Of a stretch of DNA of 64,000 nt, positions 24,123 through 38,990 are shown one piece after another. Origin of the DNA: Xestospongia muta (taxonomy: Eukaryota > Porifera > Demospongiae > Haplosclerida > Petrosiidae). A program made the position numbers and the translations under genes. The first letter of the stretch is position 1. The number at the start of each line of letters is the position of its first letter. The stretch is taken from positions 25,354,745 through 25,418,744 of the forward strand of contig OY848917.1 of NCBI GenBank assembly GCA_963693285.1, written 5' to 3'. The notes beneath the pieces are model-generated. The model saw only the letters and a list, made by a program, of their open reading frames with translations. It searched no databases and was not told the DNA's origin.

Positions 24123-24389
24123 CTATACACTTGTTACACGCATACAAATGTGTATTTCAATTTGTAGTATATTCCATTAACTGAACCTATGACTCAACCA
24201 GTAGTAGCTCAATCAGTTCCTCAACAATCACAGACCATTGCACAAACTGATCATGAACTACCTCAAGTTCAATCAATTACAAATGAAGATGAAGTTCCAA
24301 TTATTCCACCATCAAGTTCAACTGAGGAAGAACCTAAAGAATTTGAAGGTGATGATGAAGCTGATGATGCTCCTCTTTTAACTCCATAA
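21521..24389 (+). CDS. SRCR receptor A: signal peptide, three SRCR domains, TM, proline-rich cytoplasmic tail
   Basis: Nine exons: 21521-21575, 21735-21893, 21936-22112, 22164-22325, 22388-22561, 22808-22966, 23030-23194, 23546-23961, 24168-24389; 562 residues. Exon 1 is a signal peptide; each SRCR domain is split over two exons, all in phase 1. The domains (about 23-128, 133-240, 245-350) carry WGTVCDD, VVCxQLGY, GxGSGxIxLDD and HDCxHxEDxxVxC signatures with the usual cysteines. Residues ~357-383 form a TM helix followed by KKRRAK. The ~180-residue tail holds a PPPPPY motif (PPxY, a WW-domain ligand) and ends with an acidic stretch and DDAPLL, an acidic dileucine sorting motif. The exon-8 acceptor (23544-23545) is chosen because only this one stays in frame in all three paralogues. 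SRCR proteins elsewhere act in pattern recognition, adhesion and self-recognition; the ligand here is unknown. Confidence 0.85.
23996..24130. repeat. TA / CA microsatellites, SRCR-A intron 8
   Basis: Runs of TA (about 24008-24075) and CA (about 24092-24112) within the last intron. Apparent open frames across them are low-complexity artefacts. Copies B and C have much shorter versions. Confidence 0.85.
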
Positions 24390-25899
24390 ACAACTAATAT
24401 GATACTGTTAACTTTGATATAAATATTTTAAGATCAGCTGTAATGTCATTTTAACTATCATTTTGTTTATGTACCTTTGTGTTGTGGCTACCTTGTCAAT
24501 ACCCCTATTACATTTATGTTAAAATAACTACAATTGTTGAATTAAAAAGTAATGATTGCTAAACTTTCTTTTGAAGAAGACACAGTGAAAATATTTATAA
24601 TCAAATGTTTATAAATGTGATGGAAAAGTGATGAGAATGTTACAAAAACCTATTTGATAACTAACTTTTATATTTATGTAGCTATTATTATATGCTAATA
24701 ACAATTTGTTCAGAAACTCTCTTTGTACCCTATCAATTCACTTTGATTTTCCATCAATTTTATGTGAACTATTTAATTCATATTTTCTGTTGAAATACTA
24801 TGTGAATTGTAATTATACTGGCATATCTAGACACAGTTTCTGTTTGTCTAACTATGCAAGATAATACTTGATATAGCTGTAGTATAAAGTGCAGGTTGAC
24901 TGACAGTTGATTCATAACCTAGCTTCTTGCTTAACCCTGAGACCTGAGAGTGGTTTAAGGGCTTTTTAGAAGAGCACTGACACTGTGTCAAGCTCAACAA
25001 GATTATTTCTAATGAAGTCCCTGTGGGGTTGGGTGTTTCCTAAGGAGCATTTTGTTTCCAACATTCCTGATCTACTTAAATGGTCTATTCTGTCATGTGT
25101 TATACTCATGGACAATTCATTGAGTAGTAACATCAGTATCAGTAAGTTTTACCCAACATGTACCATAAATTGGGAAAATTCTGTTAGCTTTAATTTTTTT
25201 GCAAAAATTTTATGAATAATATCTTTTCTCATTTCCATAGTTTTATGCATATCAGGCATGCAATAGCAGTACATGTGTAAGGATAGCCTGGATTTCATTC
25301 AAATGTATTGACAAATAACACAGAATATCTCACACAAGACACATTGGAATATCTCAATACTTTTCATTTTTTCCTCCCTAGGATAATACCCATGTTGTGA
25401 CTGACTTTTAGACTAAAGCAATACTTCTAAGTATCACAGAAGAAGTTGGTGAAAATGCTGAATTGTTCGTGTTTCATCTTCTTTTGTCCACAACAACTTC
25501 ATAATTAAAAGATTTGCCACCAATTTCACAGATGCATATCAAGTTGAAACAAAATATTGGTTTTGTATCTCAAATATCGAATGCTTTTGAAACGAAATCA
25601 AGAAATTTCAGCAGTTTACTATCAAGAGCCATTTTAAAGAATTCATTTTTATGAATAACTAATTTTAACAGAAATATTAGTTTCCTACTTTTGCAATAAG
25701 TATAGACTGCTTTATGTACAACTTATAACAAGATCCAGGATCTTTGGATACTATATGACTGATAAGATCAGGTCATATTTTTGTCATTACATGGAACTAC
25801 AAAATTTTTGTTGCATGTACATCTCCGAATTTATGTACATCTTCAGGTCACAAACAGGTACAGTGTAAAATGATAAAGACAACATATTTATATTGCATA
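24390..25899. other. 3' flank of SRCR-A, part of the duplicated unit
   Basis: No gene supported. The first ~600 bases match the 3' flanks of copies B and C. A second block (about 24890-25125, around ACACTGTGTCAAG and TCATGTGTTATACTCATGG) matches 33760-34015 downstream of copy C. The remainder up to 25870 has no match within the window that I could see. Confidence 0.55.
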
Positions 25900-26949
25900 T
25901 CTTACTGGAGGTAAACTTTAAACAGAAAGTGACACAATATCAAAAATAGTTCTTCTCTATTAATGAACCTATGGAAAGTATAATTAAAAGTGTAAGCTGC
26001 TTCTTCGGAACAATATTAAAATGTTGTAGTTAAAATCTCCTTCTCTCTCTCTTTCTCACCTCTTCATAAGGTTTCATGGACACCAGTATCATATGAAGAG
26101 GTGATGGCTCTCCTGAGAGACCAATCCTAGATAAAAGTTCAAAAGAATTTGTAATAGTCATTTGATATAACTTGATATTCAGTGGCACTTATATTAGTGG
26201 CCACAACATTGATTGAACTAACGATTAGGACATACCAATGCTAGTACAAAGTCTTTAACTACACATTTAGTGGTTGATGCTACACATCTTGCACTTCCTT
26301 TTAAGATATCTACAGTGTAGTTACAATTTTAGTCCTGTCCCTAGATCCTGACATTTTTACTGCCTGGAATGTGTGTTAGTCAGTGACTCAGTTCTAGAGT
26401 CATTTTGGACCACATGATATCTATGTATATATATATATATATATATATCTATACGTCCACTTTCACAATTTTAAAACATCGTTGCATGATGAAGCAATGC
26501 AAAGCCTGCCATTTATATATTGTAACATCAGTAACAGTGTCCATGTGAAGAGTGCTACTATAGCAACATCATTGTTAGTTACTGTTGGTCATATGCTGTA
26601 AACCTCTTCTCAAGCTATATACTAATATAGATGTACATGTACATTTATTGGTTGGGAATGTAAAGGAATAACATTAGTTCATGTTATATATCAATCGCAA
26701 TACAATTATGACTAATTCAATAAAAATATGGCTGCTTGTTTAAGAGTTCTTTTATGTATAAGTAGGCTTGTGAGTCACGTAGTTTTAAATAATATTTCAT
26801 TGTCCAGTGACCTACATATATTACTAGAACTATAGATGACACTGTATAAATTTAAATGTGTCCTTCTGTCATATATTGAGAATAACCACCCCTTTGTCTG
26901 GTGGCTGCAGATTTCCTTGAGTTCAACTGAGAGTTACTTGAAAAGCCAT
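25900..26949 (-). pseudogene. duplicated ACTR10 exons 3-1, decayed (unit B)
   Basis: Copies of ACTR10 exon 3 (about 25906-25972, with ~25 bases missing internally), exon 2 (about 26055-26125, with small deletions) and exon 1 (about 26838-26949, start codon at 26949-26947 but with indels in the coding part) lie in the same order and strand as the true gene. Exons 4-13 are absent. This is a truncated, non-functional fragment carried along by the tandem duplication that created SRCR-B. Confidence 0.85.
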
Positions 26950-27284
26950 GTTTAACAATACATTTATGAAGTGTGGTCAATTAAGAGGCTAATTAAATTA
27001 AAGAAGTGGTTAGAATTAAAGTATACAAGTATTAAAGTATAGGGTCTGGAGTTTAGGGGTGGAGTAAGGGTTCAGCATCTGTAAACCTTGTAATATTCGA
27101 TAAATGTAGGCAGTGAACGTTGTACTTTAATGTGTATTTAATACTATACACCAGACCCTAAAACTATGCACTAGACCCTAAAACTATACACTAGATCAGA
27201 ACCTAAATGTATTAATTTCACATTAAAGTATGGCACCGACACTAGACACTCCTACGTACATTCATTCATTCACTCATCAGCGAG

Positions 27285-29808
<2,524 letters not shown>

Positions 29809-30480
29809 ACAACTAATATGATACTGTCAACTTTGATATAAATAATTTAAGATCAGCTGTAATGTCATTTTGACTATCATTTTGTTTATGTACCTTTGTG
29901 TTGTGGCTACCCTGTCAATAACCCTATTATATTTATGTTATAGTAACTCCAACTGTTGAAATAAACGATTGATAAACTTTTTTTAAGAAGATACAGTGAA
30001 AATATTTGCAATCAAATGTTTGTAAATTTGAGAAAAAAGTGATGAGAATGTTTCCAAAAGTTATTTGACAGCTAATTTTTATATTTATGTAGTTGCTATT
30101 TTATGCTAGTAATCATTTGTTTAGAAGCTCTTTGTGCTCTATCAATTTCACATTGATTTTTCATCACAAAGTTATGTTTATCATGTAAAAATTCGTATTT
30201 CCTAGGAAACTACTATCTATGACCATAACTTGGTATTGTAACTACATATTAATATACATGTACATGTATTGATATGGAATGGAAGTGAGTAACATCTCAA
30301 GGCTAGAATTAGTTTATGTTATATATCAATAGTTATGTTACAAAATTATAACTAATCCAACAAAAATATGGCTGCATGCTTAAAGAGTTTTTTAAATGAT
30401 AAATAAGCTTGTGATTTATATAGTTTAAATACTATTTCATTATCCAGAGATCTACATATATTACTAGAACTATAGATGAC

Positions 30481-30590
30481 CTTGTATAAATGTGTCCTAT
30501 ATCTAGAATAACTGCTCCTTTGTCTATTGGGACCAAATTTCCTCGAGTTCGACTGGAAGAGCTGACAGTACGAGTTACTGGAAGTGCCAT
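30481..30590 (-). pseudogene. orphan intact copy of ACTR10 exon 1 (unit C)
   Basis: A 110-bp copy with the same length as the genuine exon 1, an ATG at 30590, an open frame (starts [11 protein letters not shown], ends DIGHIYTR) and an intact GTCATC donor. No further ACTR10 exons follow on the minus strand before the 3' end of SRCR-B. It may be transcribed from the duplicated promoter but cannot make Arp10. Confidence 0.85.
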
Positions 30591-30956
30591 GTTTAAACAA
30601 TACACATATGAGGTGTGGTTAATTAAGAGTCTAATTAAAATATAATTAATTACATGCATTAATACCTAGCAACTTTAATTTAATTAAAGTTGTTAGGTAA
30701 TCAATGTATGTATTAAAAGTATAGGGCCTGGAGTTTAGGGGCGGGGCAAGGGTTCAGTCATTGGTATGACATTATACTGGCTTAAATTTAGACAATAAAT
30801 GCTATACTTTAATGTTAATTTAATACTATACACTAGACCCTAAACCTTAAACATCGGAACCTAAATGTATTAATTTCACGTTAACGTATGGACTATTACC
30901 GACACTGGACACTTCTTAAACTTAAGATCAACTGACGACGTTCATTCATCAGCAGA

Positions 30957-33446
30957 ATGTTTGTAGCCCTTATAATATTCTACTTTAGTGGCCATCTCTT
31001 GTCCGTTCAAGGTCAGTATATAGCCTAGTATACATTGTTATATATTATGTATCAGAGTTAACTGTGACTTGATCGATCGTCTTACTTCATTGAGCCATAA
31101 GCTCATAGTGATCGATTTACAGTTTGTATGACTCAGCTAAATTGTCTATGATTGCTGTATATTGAAATATTATAGGTTATACTTCTGGTATTGTTAGACT
31201 GGTAGCTGGAAGTTACTAGTATGAAGGAAGAGTATAGTATTTATTTATATTATGAAACCTGTGACCCACAAATATTGCATTCATGAATGAATCCATAACA
31301 AATATATACTAAGAATATGTGGATACATAGGGTTTGCCTCACGCAGTGATAGGCTAGATTTAATGACAAAAACGACTTTGATCACTTAGTTTGTCCATTG
31401 ATAAAGTAAACTTTAGTATTTCTAGAATAATTGCTGTATACCTATCTTCTAATTACTTATCTCCTTAATCTTCACACTGGTCTACACATCTTATACCCAT
31501 CTTTTGTTTTAATTATGTCTGCTATTTTCTTTACTCAAGTTTATTGCATTACTAAGCATCAAGTAAACATTTTCACTTTGAATATAACTGATCACGTGCT
31601 TCGCATACCTGTGGTTTCGGGCTCCAGTAAAGCAATTATCACATTTTTAAGCATGACCGATACAAATAATTATTATAGAGAATTCAAAAGTAAGGTGAGA
31701 ATTTGCCGTACTGTTTGTATTACTTGCCTCATGCTATGGCACTTGGCAATAACAATTATTATATTACTCATTCCATATTTCTTATATTTATTTCATTTTA
31801 GGTTGTACATATGGTGAACTAAGACTTGTTGGTGGACGTTCATCTACTGAAGGACGTGTTGAGATATGTATTAATAATATTTGGGGTACTATATGTGATG
31901 ACCGTTGGGATGATGATGATGCTAAAGTAGTTTGTAGACAGCTAGGCTACTCTACTAAAGGTATATAAGGTTGTATTATTATGTTCATCTGACATCTGTC
32001 TATATTTATTTGTTATTCTATTTAAAGAGGCAAAAAGTTATCCCCGTGCATACTTTGGACAAGGCAGTGGTAGAATATTCTTGGATGATGTTAATTGCCT
32101 TGGATCAGAGTCATCTTTACTTCAGTGCTATCATAGACCAATTGGTTATCATGACTGCACTCATAGAGAAGATGCAAGTGTTTCTTGTTTAAGTATGTTT
32201 TATTTAAATTGTCTTATCAAGATAATTGCATTAATAATAATCGATAATTCTATAGTTTAATTCACTCAGACAAGGTAGTGTATGTATAATACTCATACCC
32301 ACCCAGTAAATAAATATTCAATATTATTAACTGTGTGGATAGCTATATAGTGTCAGTGTGTCACTCAATGAGAATTAACTTAATTATATTGATCACCACC
32401 ATCCCAATTTGAATAAGTTGTCTATAACCTTTGCCAATCTTGTATAAATCACATAAAATTTAGAATAAGGTTGTGTAATTAAATAATAAATTATGTAATA
32501 TTATTTTTAAATTTAGATTGTATTATACATTATGGGTTACTCTTATATCATGTAGCTCAAGATTTATCTCCTGGAGCCATAGCTGGTATTACAATTAGTA
32601 GTTTTGTGGTTATTATAAGCATTGCTGTATGTATTGTAATTTGTGCTATTATCATCATCAAAAAAAGAAGACCCAAATTACAATCACAAAGTCGGTATCA
32701 AGGCATTGCTGATACAGCTCCTTCAAGAGTTGTCCCACCTGCATCAACTTTCTCAACCACATATCCTCCTCCTCCACCATATTCAGCTTCTGTTTTTGCT
32801 CCACCTAATAGTATACCACCTACACAGATGACAACAAATCAGCCTACACCTGCAACATGTATAGCTGGTGCTCAAGGAGCTGTTCCTGTGGTTTTTCATC
32901 CTGGAAATCAAGCTGTTTCTTATAATGTCCCATCTGCACAACCAATGTATTATTATTATCCTTATGCTCCACAAGTAAGTGTCTAATAAAATTATGAAGA
33001 TATTGTTTTGATGATGTAAAGTCTGTCTGCTGTCATAAAAAGTTACTAGCAAGTAAACGTAACTACTTGTATCTGATCAATCAGATTACTTAATTTAAGT
33101 AAACTCTAATTCTATGATCACAGTTGTATTATTTCCATAATCCTGATACTTCTACATGACATACAGAGATACATATATATACTATACACTTGTTACACAT
33201 ACAAATGTGTATTTCAATTTGTAGTATGTTCCATTAACTGAACCTATGACTCAACCAGTAGTAGCTCAATCAGTTCCTCAACAATCACAGACCATTGCAC
33301 CCACTGATCATGAACTACCTCAAGTTCAATCAATTACAAATGAAGATGAAGCTCCAATTATTCCACCATCAAGTTCAACTGAGGAAGAACCTAAGGAATT
33401 TGAAGGTGATGATGAAGTTGATGATGCTCCTCTTTTAACTCCATAA
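30957..33446 (+). CDS. SRCR receptor C: single SRCR domain, TM, proline-rich tail
   Basis: Exons 30957-31011 (signal peptide), 31802-31960, 32028-32192 (one SRCR domain), 32556-32974 (TM and proline-rich tail) and 33225-33446 join in frame to 339 residues. The domain, TM and tail are close to copies A and B; the last exon is 222 bp in all three and nearly identical in protein. PPPPPY and the terminal DDAPLL are retained. As in B, the remains of SRCR1 (31176-31219, ending at a TAG) are left in the large first intron, and SRCR2 is missing. Confidence 0.75.
31176..31219 (+). pseudogene. remnant of SRCR1 first exon in copy C
   Basis: Homologous to copy A at 21735 onward ([12 protein letters not shown]) but stopped by a TAG. 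The sequence beyond the stop still follows copy B through the same deletion junction, showing that B and C share the event. Confidence 0.85.
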
Positions 33447-34069
33447 ACAACTAATATGATACTGTTAACTTTGATATAAATATTTTAAGATCAGCTGTAA
33501 TGTCATTTTGACTATCATTTTGTTTATGTACCTTTGTGTTGTGGCTACCCTGTCAATAACCCTATTATATTTATGTTATAGTAACTCCAACTGTTGAAAT
33601 AAATGATTGATAAACTTTTGAAATAATGTTCAATTTATGAAGATACAGGGAAAGTATTTACAATGAAATGTTTGTAAATTTGATGTAAAATGATAAAAAC
33701 GTTGCAAAGAATTTAAACTTAAATATTTAACAGTTATCTTTAATTTTATTTGACTGTTGACCTTTTATGCTGTAGTATAAGTCCAGATTGGCTTTCCATT
33801 AATTTATTCATAACTTAGCTTCTTGCTTAACCCTGAGACCTGGAAGTGTTTAAGGGATTTTTAAAAGACTGTTAACACTGTGTCAAGTTCAACAGGATTA
33901 CCTCTAATGAAGTCTCTGTGGAGTTAGGTGTTCCCTAATGTATAATTTTGGGTTCAAAATTCCTGGTCTATTTGAATGATCTACTCTGTCATGTGTTATA
34001 CTCATGGACAATTCTAAATACCTCAAGGAGCAAAATTCCCATTGAGCATGCAGTCAATTTTTATAGTCT
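33447..34069. other. 3' flank of SRCR-C
   Basis: Matches the downstream flanks of copies A and B, then the block shared with 24890-25125. No gene is seen. Confidence 0.5.
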
Positions 34070-35400
34070 GATCTTTGTTGCTCTGATTATGAGTTGGCAT
34101 TAATACAATGTCACAACTGTAGACTTTGTAGCCATGACTGTAGTCATAGAGAAGATGTAAGTATGTGTTGCTCTGAAACTAAGACAGGTTCAAATTACTG
34201 ACACTAATTAATTGCCGACACTAATTAATTGCTGACACTAACTGCTGACAGGTGACACATTTATTCAGCATAATGAATTGTCCAGAGGTAGGGTGTGACA
34301 CATGTACAAGTACATTACCATCTTGCTTTCTTGGTTGATTTTAAGAATTATGTTGTGTAGATGATCTTAGGTAAACAAGGTTATAATATGCTATATAGTA
34401 TGCTCAATTCTAAATTAGTGTTCTTATATAAACTACTATGTATGACCATAGGGGTAGGAAAGGAGGGGGGGAGGGGGGGCTGAAGCTCCCCAACTTCAAC
34501 ATCAGGGGGTTAATCCCCCCTGGTTTGCACTCAAGACTACGTACACAATAACCTCTTGACTGAAGTGGTTATTGTATTGATTTGTGTACATTAACAATTA
34601 ATCACCACATTGGACATTCATTGGTAAAATGATGTTTTCTGAAGTTCATAACCTAATTAGACTGTATCTAACTGTACCAATGACTTTTGCTACAGCGGAA
34701 TGCACTTTTTCAACCTTACACCAACTAAAAAATTACCTATGAAGTACTATGACACAAGAACAACTACACCATGTCATGTTGTTACATACACATAATGACC
34801 ATACTGGTAACATAAACTTACTAGAAATAGCTTAAGAGTTTGTATCCTTTAATAACGACAGACAAATTAATTTTTTTGGTCATTTTGATGATATAACACA
34901 AGTTAATATAAGGTCAGCCCCCCACCCCCCCACCCCCCCCCCCCCAACTTAATCTTTGTTCCTACCCCTCTGTGTATGACTATTAATGAAGTTATGAAGC
35001 CTATAAAAACCATGTTTATTGTAAACTCACTACATCATCTGACCAATATATATGAAAGAGAATCCTTGCAATATGGATATGTCTGAATTGGGGTGACACT
35101 TTCAATGGGCACAACAAAAATGTGGCCTCATGACACTGAATTTAAATTGGTTCACTTGAATTTTGTTTTCCTTTATAAAGACTTTATTTGATGATGACTA
35201 AACATATTATAGGAACTACATTTATTGATATTTCCTGTTTCATTTGATTTTAGAAATTAGAATGTCATCTCCATGTTTTAGAAATAGGCTTCATACACTA
35301 TATTCATTCATTTAGGTTGTACATATGGTGAATTTGTCGGTGGACATTCATCTACTGAAGACATGTATTGATAATGTTTAGAGTACTGTATGTAACGACT
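34070..35400 (+). pseudogene. decayed fourth SRCR copy (D)
   Basis: 34070-34187 matches the second exon of SRCR domain 1 of copy A (LALIQCHNCRLCSHDCSHRE against [20 protein letters not shown]), with its donor still recognisable. 35316-35400 matches the first exon of SRCR domain 3 but has lost bases and gained stops. A hAT element interrupts the interval. No signal peptide, TM or tail exon remains. Because D retains the SRCR1 half deleted in B and C, it derives from an undeleted, A-like unit. Confidence 0.8.
34447..34972. mobile_element. hAT-family DNA transposon remnant, 526 bp
   Basis: Ends are inverted repeats: CATAGGGGTAGGAA at the left and, reverse-complemented, CAGAGGGGTAGGAA at the right (13 of 14 match). 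Both are flanked by the identical 8-bp duplication TGTATGAC (34439-34446 and 34973-34980), the length expected of hAT insertions. Positions 34629-34866 read as the C-terminal hAT dimerisation region (EVHNLIRLYLTVPM, then TAECTFSTLHQLKNYL, then TMTQEQLHHVMLLH), with in-frame stops. G-rich and C-rich tracts lie just inside the ends. The N-terminal transposase is absent, so it is non-autonomous or internally deleted. Its intact target duplication implies a fairly recent insertion. Confidence 0.88.
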
Positions 35401-36149
35401 GTTCACTCATTTCAGTACCTTCTGTCTTACTGCTTTTTATGGTGGTCTGCAACTCTCACATTAATTGCAACACTGCATGTAATTTTGTAATGTACATACT
35501 GGAATGAATACAACTGGAATAAATGTCAGATCTGTAGTATAGTGCCTGAGACAGAAAAAGTCTTTAAAATGTCAATGGTTTCATATTCTTCAATTGTGTA
35601 ATCTATTCATTATTAAACTAGTGCTTGAAAAATATACAATTCTGGGTAACTACATTTATGTATAGGAGAGGAAATTGATCGAGTCTTACATTCACCAATC
35701 TCAAGAAGTGAAGGATCTAGCTACACAGACCATTACTGCTATAGAACCTCTATATGCAAACCTGTTTGCTATGTTAAATTTTTAGACTATGAGTATGCTC
35801 TGGAGCAAGAGTGGGTTGTTGCTGTGCTCATTATGACATTATCAATGATAGGATATTATTTGAACTTGACAGAGACTCAGTAAGCAGATGTGACAAGGAT
35901 AAAGCATAAAAACAAGTACGACCAAGCTATGTGTTTCTACATTCACTAGTATATTCATATATAGATCCATTTGTGTATACAACTACATGATAGATATTAT
36001 ACGACATGGACATGACTAGATGCTAACATAAACAATGTTGTGACATCTCTTCCTGTTGTCACTAGAGAGAGTGAGTACACACGATGAGTAAATTAATTTA
36101 CATTTATTTCATTGTAATATAGCTTTAAATGTACTTTCTCATATGCTGT
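35401..36149. other. intergenic; one unexplained open stretch
   Basis: No family recognised. About 35654-35885 stays open on + for some 77 codons (with EEIDRVLHSPISRSEGSSY), bounded by stops on both sides and without a start codon. I do not call it a gene. Confidence 0.3.
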
Positions 36150-36237
36150 ATATGTATATGTATATGTATATATGTATATATATATTATATATAATATGTA
36201 TATATATATATATATTATTTATATATATATATATATA

Positions 36238-36311
<74 letters not shown>

Positions 36312-36325
36312 GTATATATGTATAT

Positions 36326-36356
<31 letters not shown>

Positions 36357-36357
36357 A
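36150..36357. repeat. long (TA)n microsatellite with TATATG variants
   Basis: About 200 bases of TA repeats, interrupted by occasional GTATAT and ATTATTTATA. Tyr/Ile-rich reading frames here are artefacts. Confidence 0.9.
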
Positions 36358-37894
36358 GATTACATGAGAGATTATACGAGCATCCTTTGGATGGACTAGG
36401 ATACGGATGATAGTCTCCCTTTAAACATGAAGAGGGATGGTGTGTTTGCAGGCCCATGACAGTTTTACTGATAGTGACAGACCAAGATTTTGAATCCCAG
36501 TACAACTGGTTTGAAATGAGTGGCAAAACTCCAGCCAGGATTACCTCATCTTCAAGCAATGGTCAGCACTGTTGGTATGATTGTATGACCAACAGAACTG
36601 CACCTTTGTTTTAAAGTTTAGGATGAATAAATATTGCACAAAATAATTTATCTGCTGTTGTTTTGCTCCTGTGAGGGTCTTTGAAAATAACAACAAGTCA
36701 TTCTTTTGATGATCAAGACAAGATAGTTATAGCTGTCATGATGATAACATGTACATGGTATATAGGTTTTGGACATTAGTGTCACCTTATTGTACTAGGC
36801 ATGTATTATTATAATTTACCATTTGTCTCTTTGTTTGGTTGTGGCAAAGGTACATGAATTAATGAAAAGGTAATTAAACTGGTTCTTATACAATGTGGAC
36901 CTGATGTATAAGTTATTTATCAGGGGGTGTGGTCAAATTTATCAGCACAAGATGTTCAACTTAGTTTTAATATTACACTTCCAACCATCTAAGTTGTATA
37001 TTAATGTGGTTCAATAATAATCCCATCGACTATTGTAATATTTCCTATTGCAACTCATCAAGGGATATCAAGTTTATAGGCAGAGCTTTTGTGAATCAAT
37101 TTTTTGTTCTTAATCTTTCTATTTTTAATGATTACAGTGTTAAATTTTATGTACAAGCTGTGACAATCTCAAGACAACAAAGACACTTGAGAATACACTG
37201 TCACTTGTAATAACCATTAACAATGACTAATAGTATAATGTTATACAATTTTACATTTTACATTAAAAGTCCTACAAAAGAGAATAAAACAATCATTCAT
37301 TTACTTATTTTATTCAACAAGTTATTGTCAATAATTGTGTTAGAACAACATCCTGTTGGGTGTTGTGTTAAGACTGCACTTGTTCTATGAAACTTCTTTG
37401 TAGTTAAATTGTTTTTATTCGTTTCCTCTTAATAAGGTCTGTATTAGCATATTAATATAAGGTTGTGTATAGGCCAAAAAATCAATTGTTTACAAGCACT
37501 AAAAGAGGCAAGAAGTTATGATGATTATAGAGGCAACAACACCAGAACAACATAGATTAAAAATGACATTATGTGTAATTTTACATTGGCTCAAGTCTAT
37601 AGAGTTAGGAGCCTGCTAGCAAATCCTATTAATTTGATGTTGTTATTAGATATGTGAGCAACATAACTCCAAATAGTTCATAAACACCCATATATTTTAA
37701 TGTTAATGTACTGTCTCTTGGTTAGAAATTTAGTTGAGTTATAGTAATTGAGTGTGGCTGTTAGGCTTGACTTCAACCTTGTGGCCTTGCCAATGGTACA
37801 GTGCTATGATAGGACACCCACTTGCTTAATCACATTAAAAGTGCCAAGAAGTTATGATGATTACAAAGGCAGCAACACCAGAACAATGTAGTTT
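36358..37894. other. intergenic, no gene seen
   Basis: Possible low-level coding stretch on + at about 36450-36613 (contains VTDQDFESQYNWFEMSG), not recognised. A ~54-bp direct repeat occurs at about 37503-37556 and 37838-37891 (core AAGAAGTTATGATGATTA). Nothing else was identified. Confidence 0.35.
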
Positions 37895-38398
37895 AATAAT
37901 GTGTACATCCATTGTAGCTACCCCTGGTATAATATGAAGCGTAGACCCTTGGATGGGCTGAATTTGAAAAAAATCCATTCCAAATCTATTCTTGAAAAAT
38001 CAGTGGCTTCATTCTCAACTTTAGTGATCTCTTCATAACATCCTTAAGAAATATGTAATCAGGATCACCACTACGAACTTCATTGTGATTGCTCTCACCA
38101 TCAGCAAAAATCATAAAGGCAGCCTTAAACCATGGTGCTGTGCTTGTTCCTGTACATGTAGCTGTAATAACTGGCACAAAGTAGCAGAAAGTAGCTAGCA
38201 AAAACACAGCAGAGAGGTGACAAACAATTCAATCACAAGATCATACTAACCTGTGCACACTTCAACAAAATTCGCAGGCAAAATAACCTTGTGGTTTATT
38301 TACTGGACTTTAATATTATTTAGTGTCTCAGAAATTGTAAAACTTCACGTGAAACAGTGTATACAAACACCATATTTTAATTAATGTAAAGATTTAGT
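37895..38398 (-). pseudogene. truncated copy of the secreted protein gene at 39924-40703
   Basis: Closely matches 40345-40870 (5' flank, signal peptide and the first ~100 codons) on the same strand. Defects: the start codon is followed by a stop at codon 4 (38244 downward, ATG ATC TTG TGA), 13 bases are missing around 38034 with a consequent frameshift (the deleted piece lies between short TTCA repeats), and the 3' half of the gene is absent. Confidence 0.85.
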
Positions 38399-38693
38399 TT
38401 CCTAATATAAAACTTATACAGCTAGAAATTTAGTTGGATTATAATAGTAATTAGTAATTATTGAGTGTGGCTGTAGACATGGGTCAATACTTATTATTAA
38501 TGGGTTCATCTGTAATTGGAACACTCATTTCATAAATTACTGATAGAAACATTCCTGTCTTTAACCATTAGTCACTTGTATAAGGAAACCATGTTTAGCA
38601 AACGTAGCCATGGTAACTTGTTCAAAATACTTCCTGTGCAAAGAGCATGTGCACATCCGGTTTTATAGGCTTATGTGGTATCTGATGTTTAGT

Positions 38694-38749
38694 CTCATCT
38701 CAGACTCCCGCTCGCTTAATCGAATTAATGAGTGGGCGTCTGGGACGAG
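38694..38749. repeat. GC-rich hairpin
   Basis: Left arm 38694-38720 (CTCATCTCAGACTCCCGCTC, then GCTTAAT) pairs with right arm 38724-38749 (ATTAATGAGTGGGCGTCTGG, then GACGAG) around a tiny loop, with a few mismatches. It stands out from its AT-rich surroundings, lying in a ~200-bp CpG-containing patch upstream of the gene at 38991. Confidence 0.6.
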
Positions 38750-38990
38750 CAATCTATGGTTTGTCTCATCCTAGACTAGGAGCAAATGCGCGCGGCGCTT
38801 TGAGCCATTTCTTTACCCAGTTGGCTATAGACTGCGTGGCTTCGTGGTTTCATTAAGTTCCTTATAATGGCTTCTTGTCTGTTACATCCACTAATAGTTT
38901 GCCCGTTCTCAAAAGTTCAAGTCATATCTCCATTAAAAAGCTAATCTTAAGTAGATGAAATTATAATGGCATAATTTGCTTCTGTTTTAG

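Noticed and set aside
35654..35885. 77-codon open stretch on + after SRCR copy D
   Set aside because: No start codon, no family and no splice context strong enough to call an exon.
36143..36367. Tyr/Ile-rich frames of 60-105 codons
   Set aside because: Low-complexity translation of a TA microsatellite.
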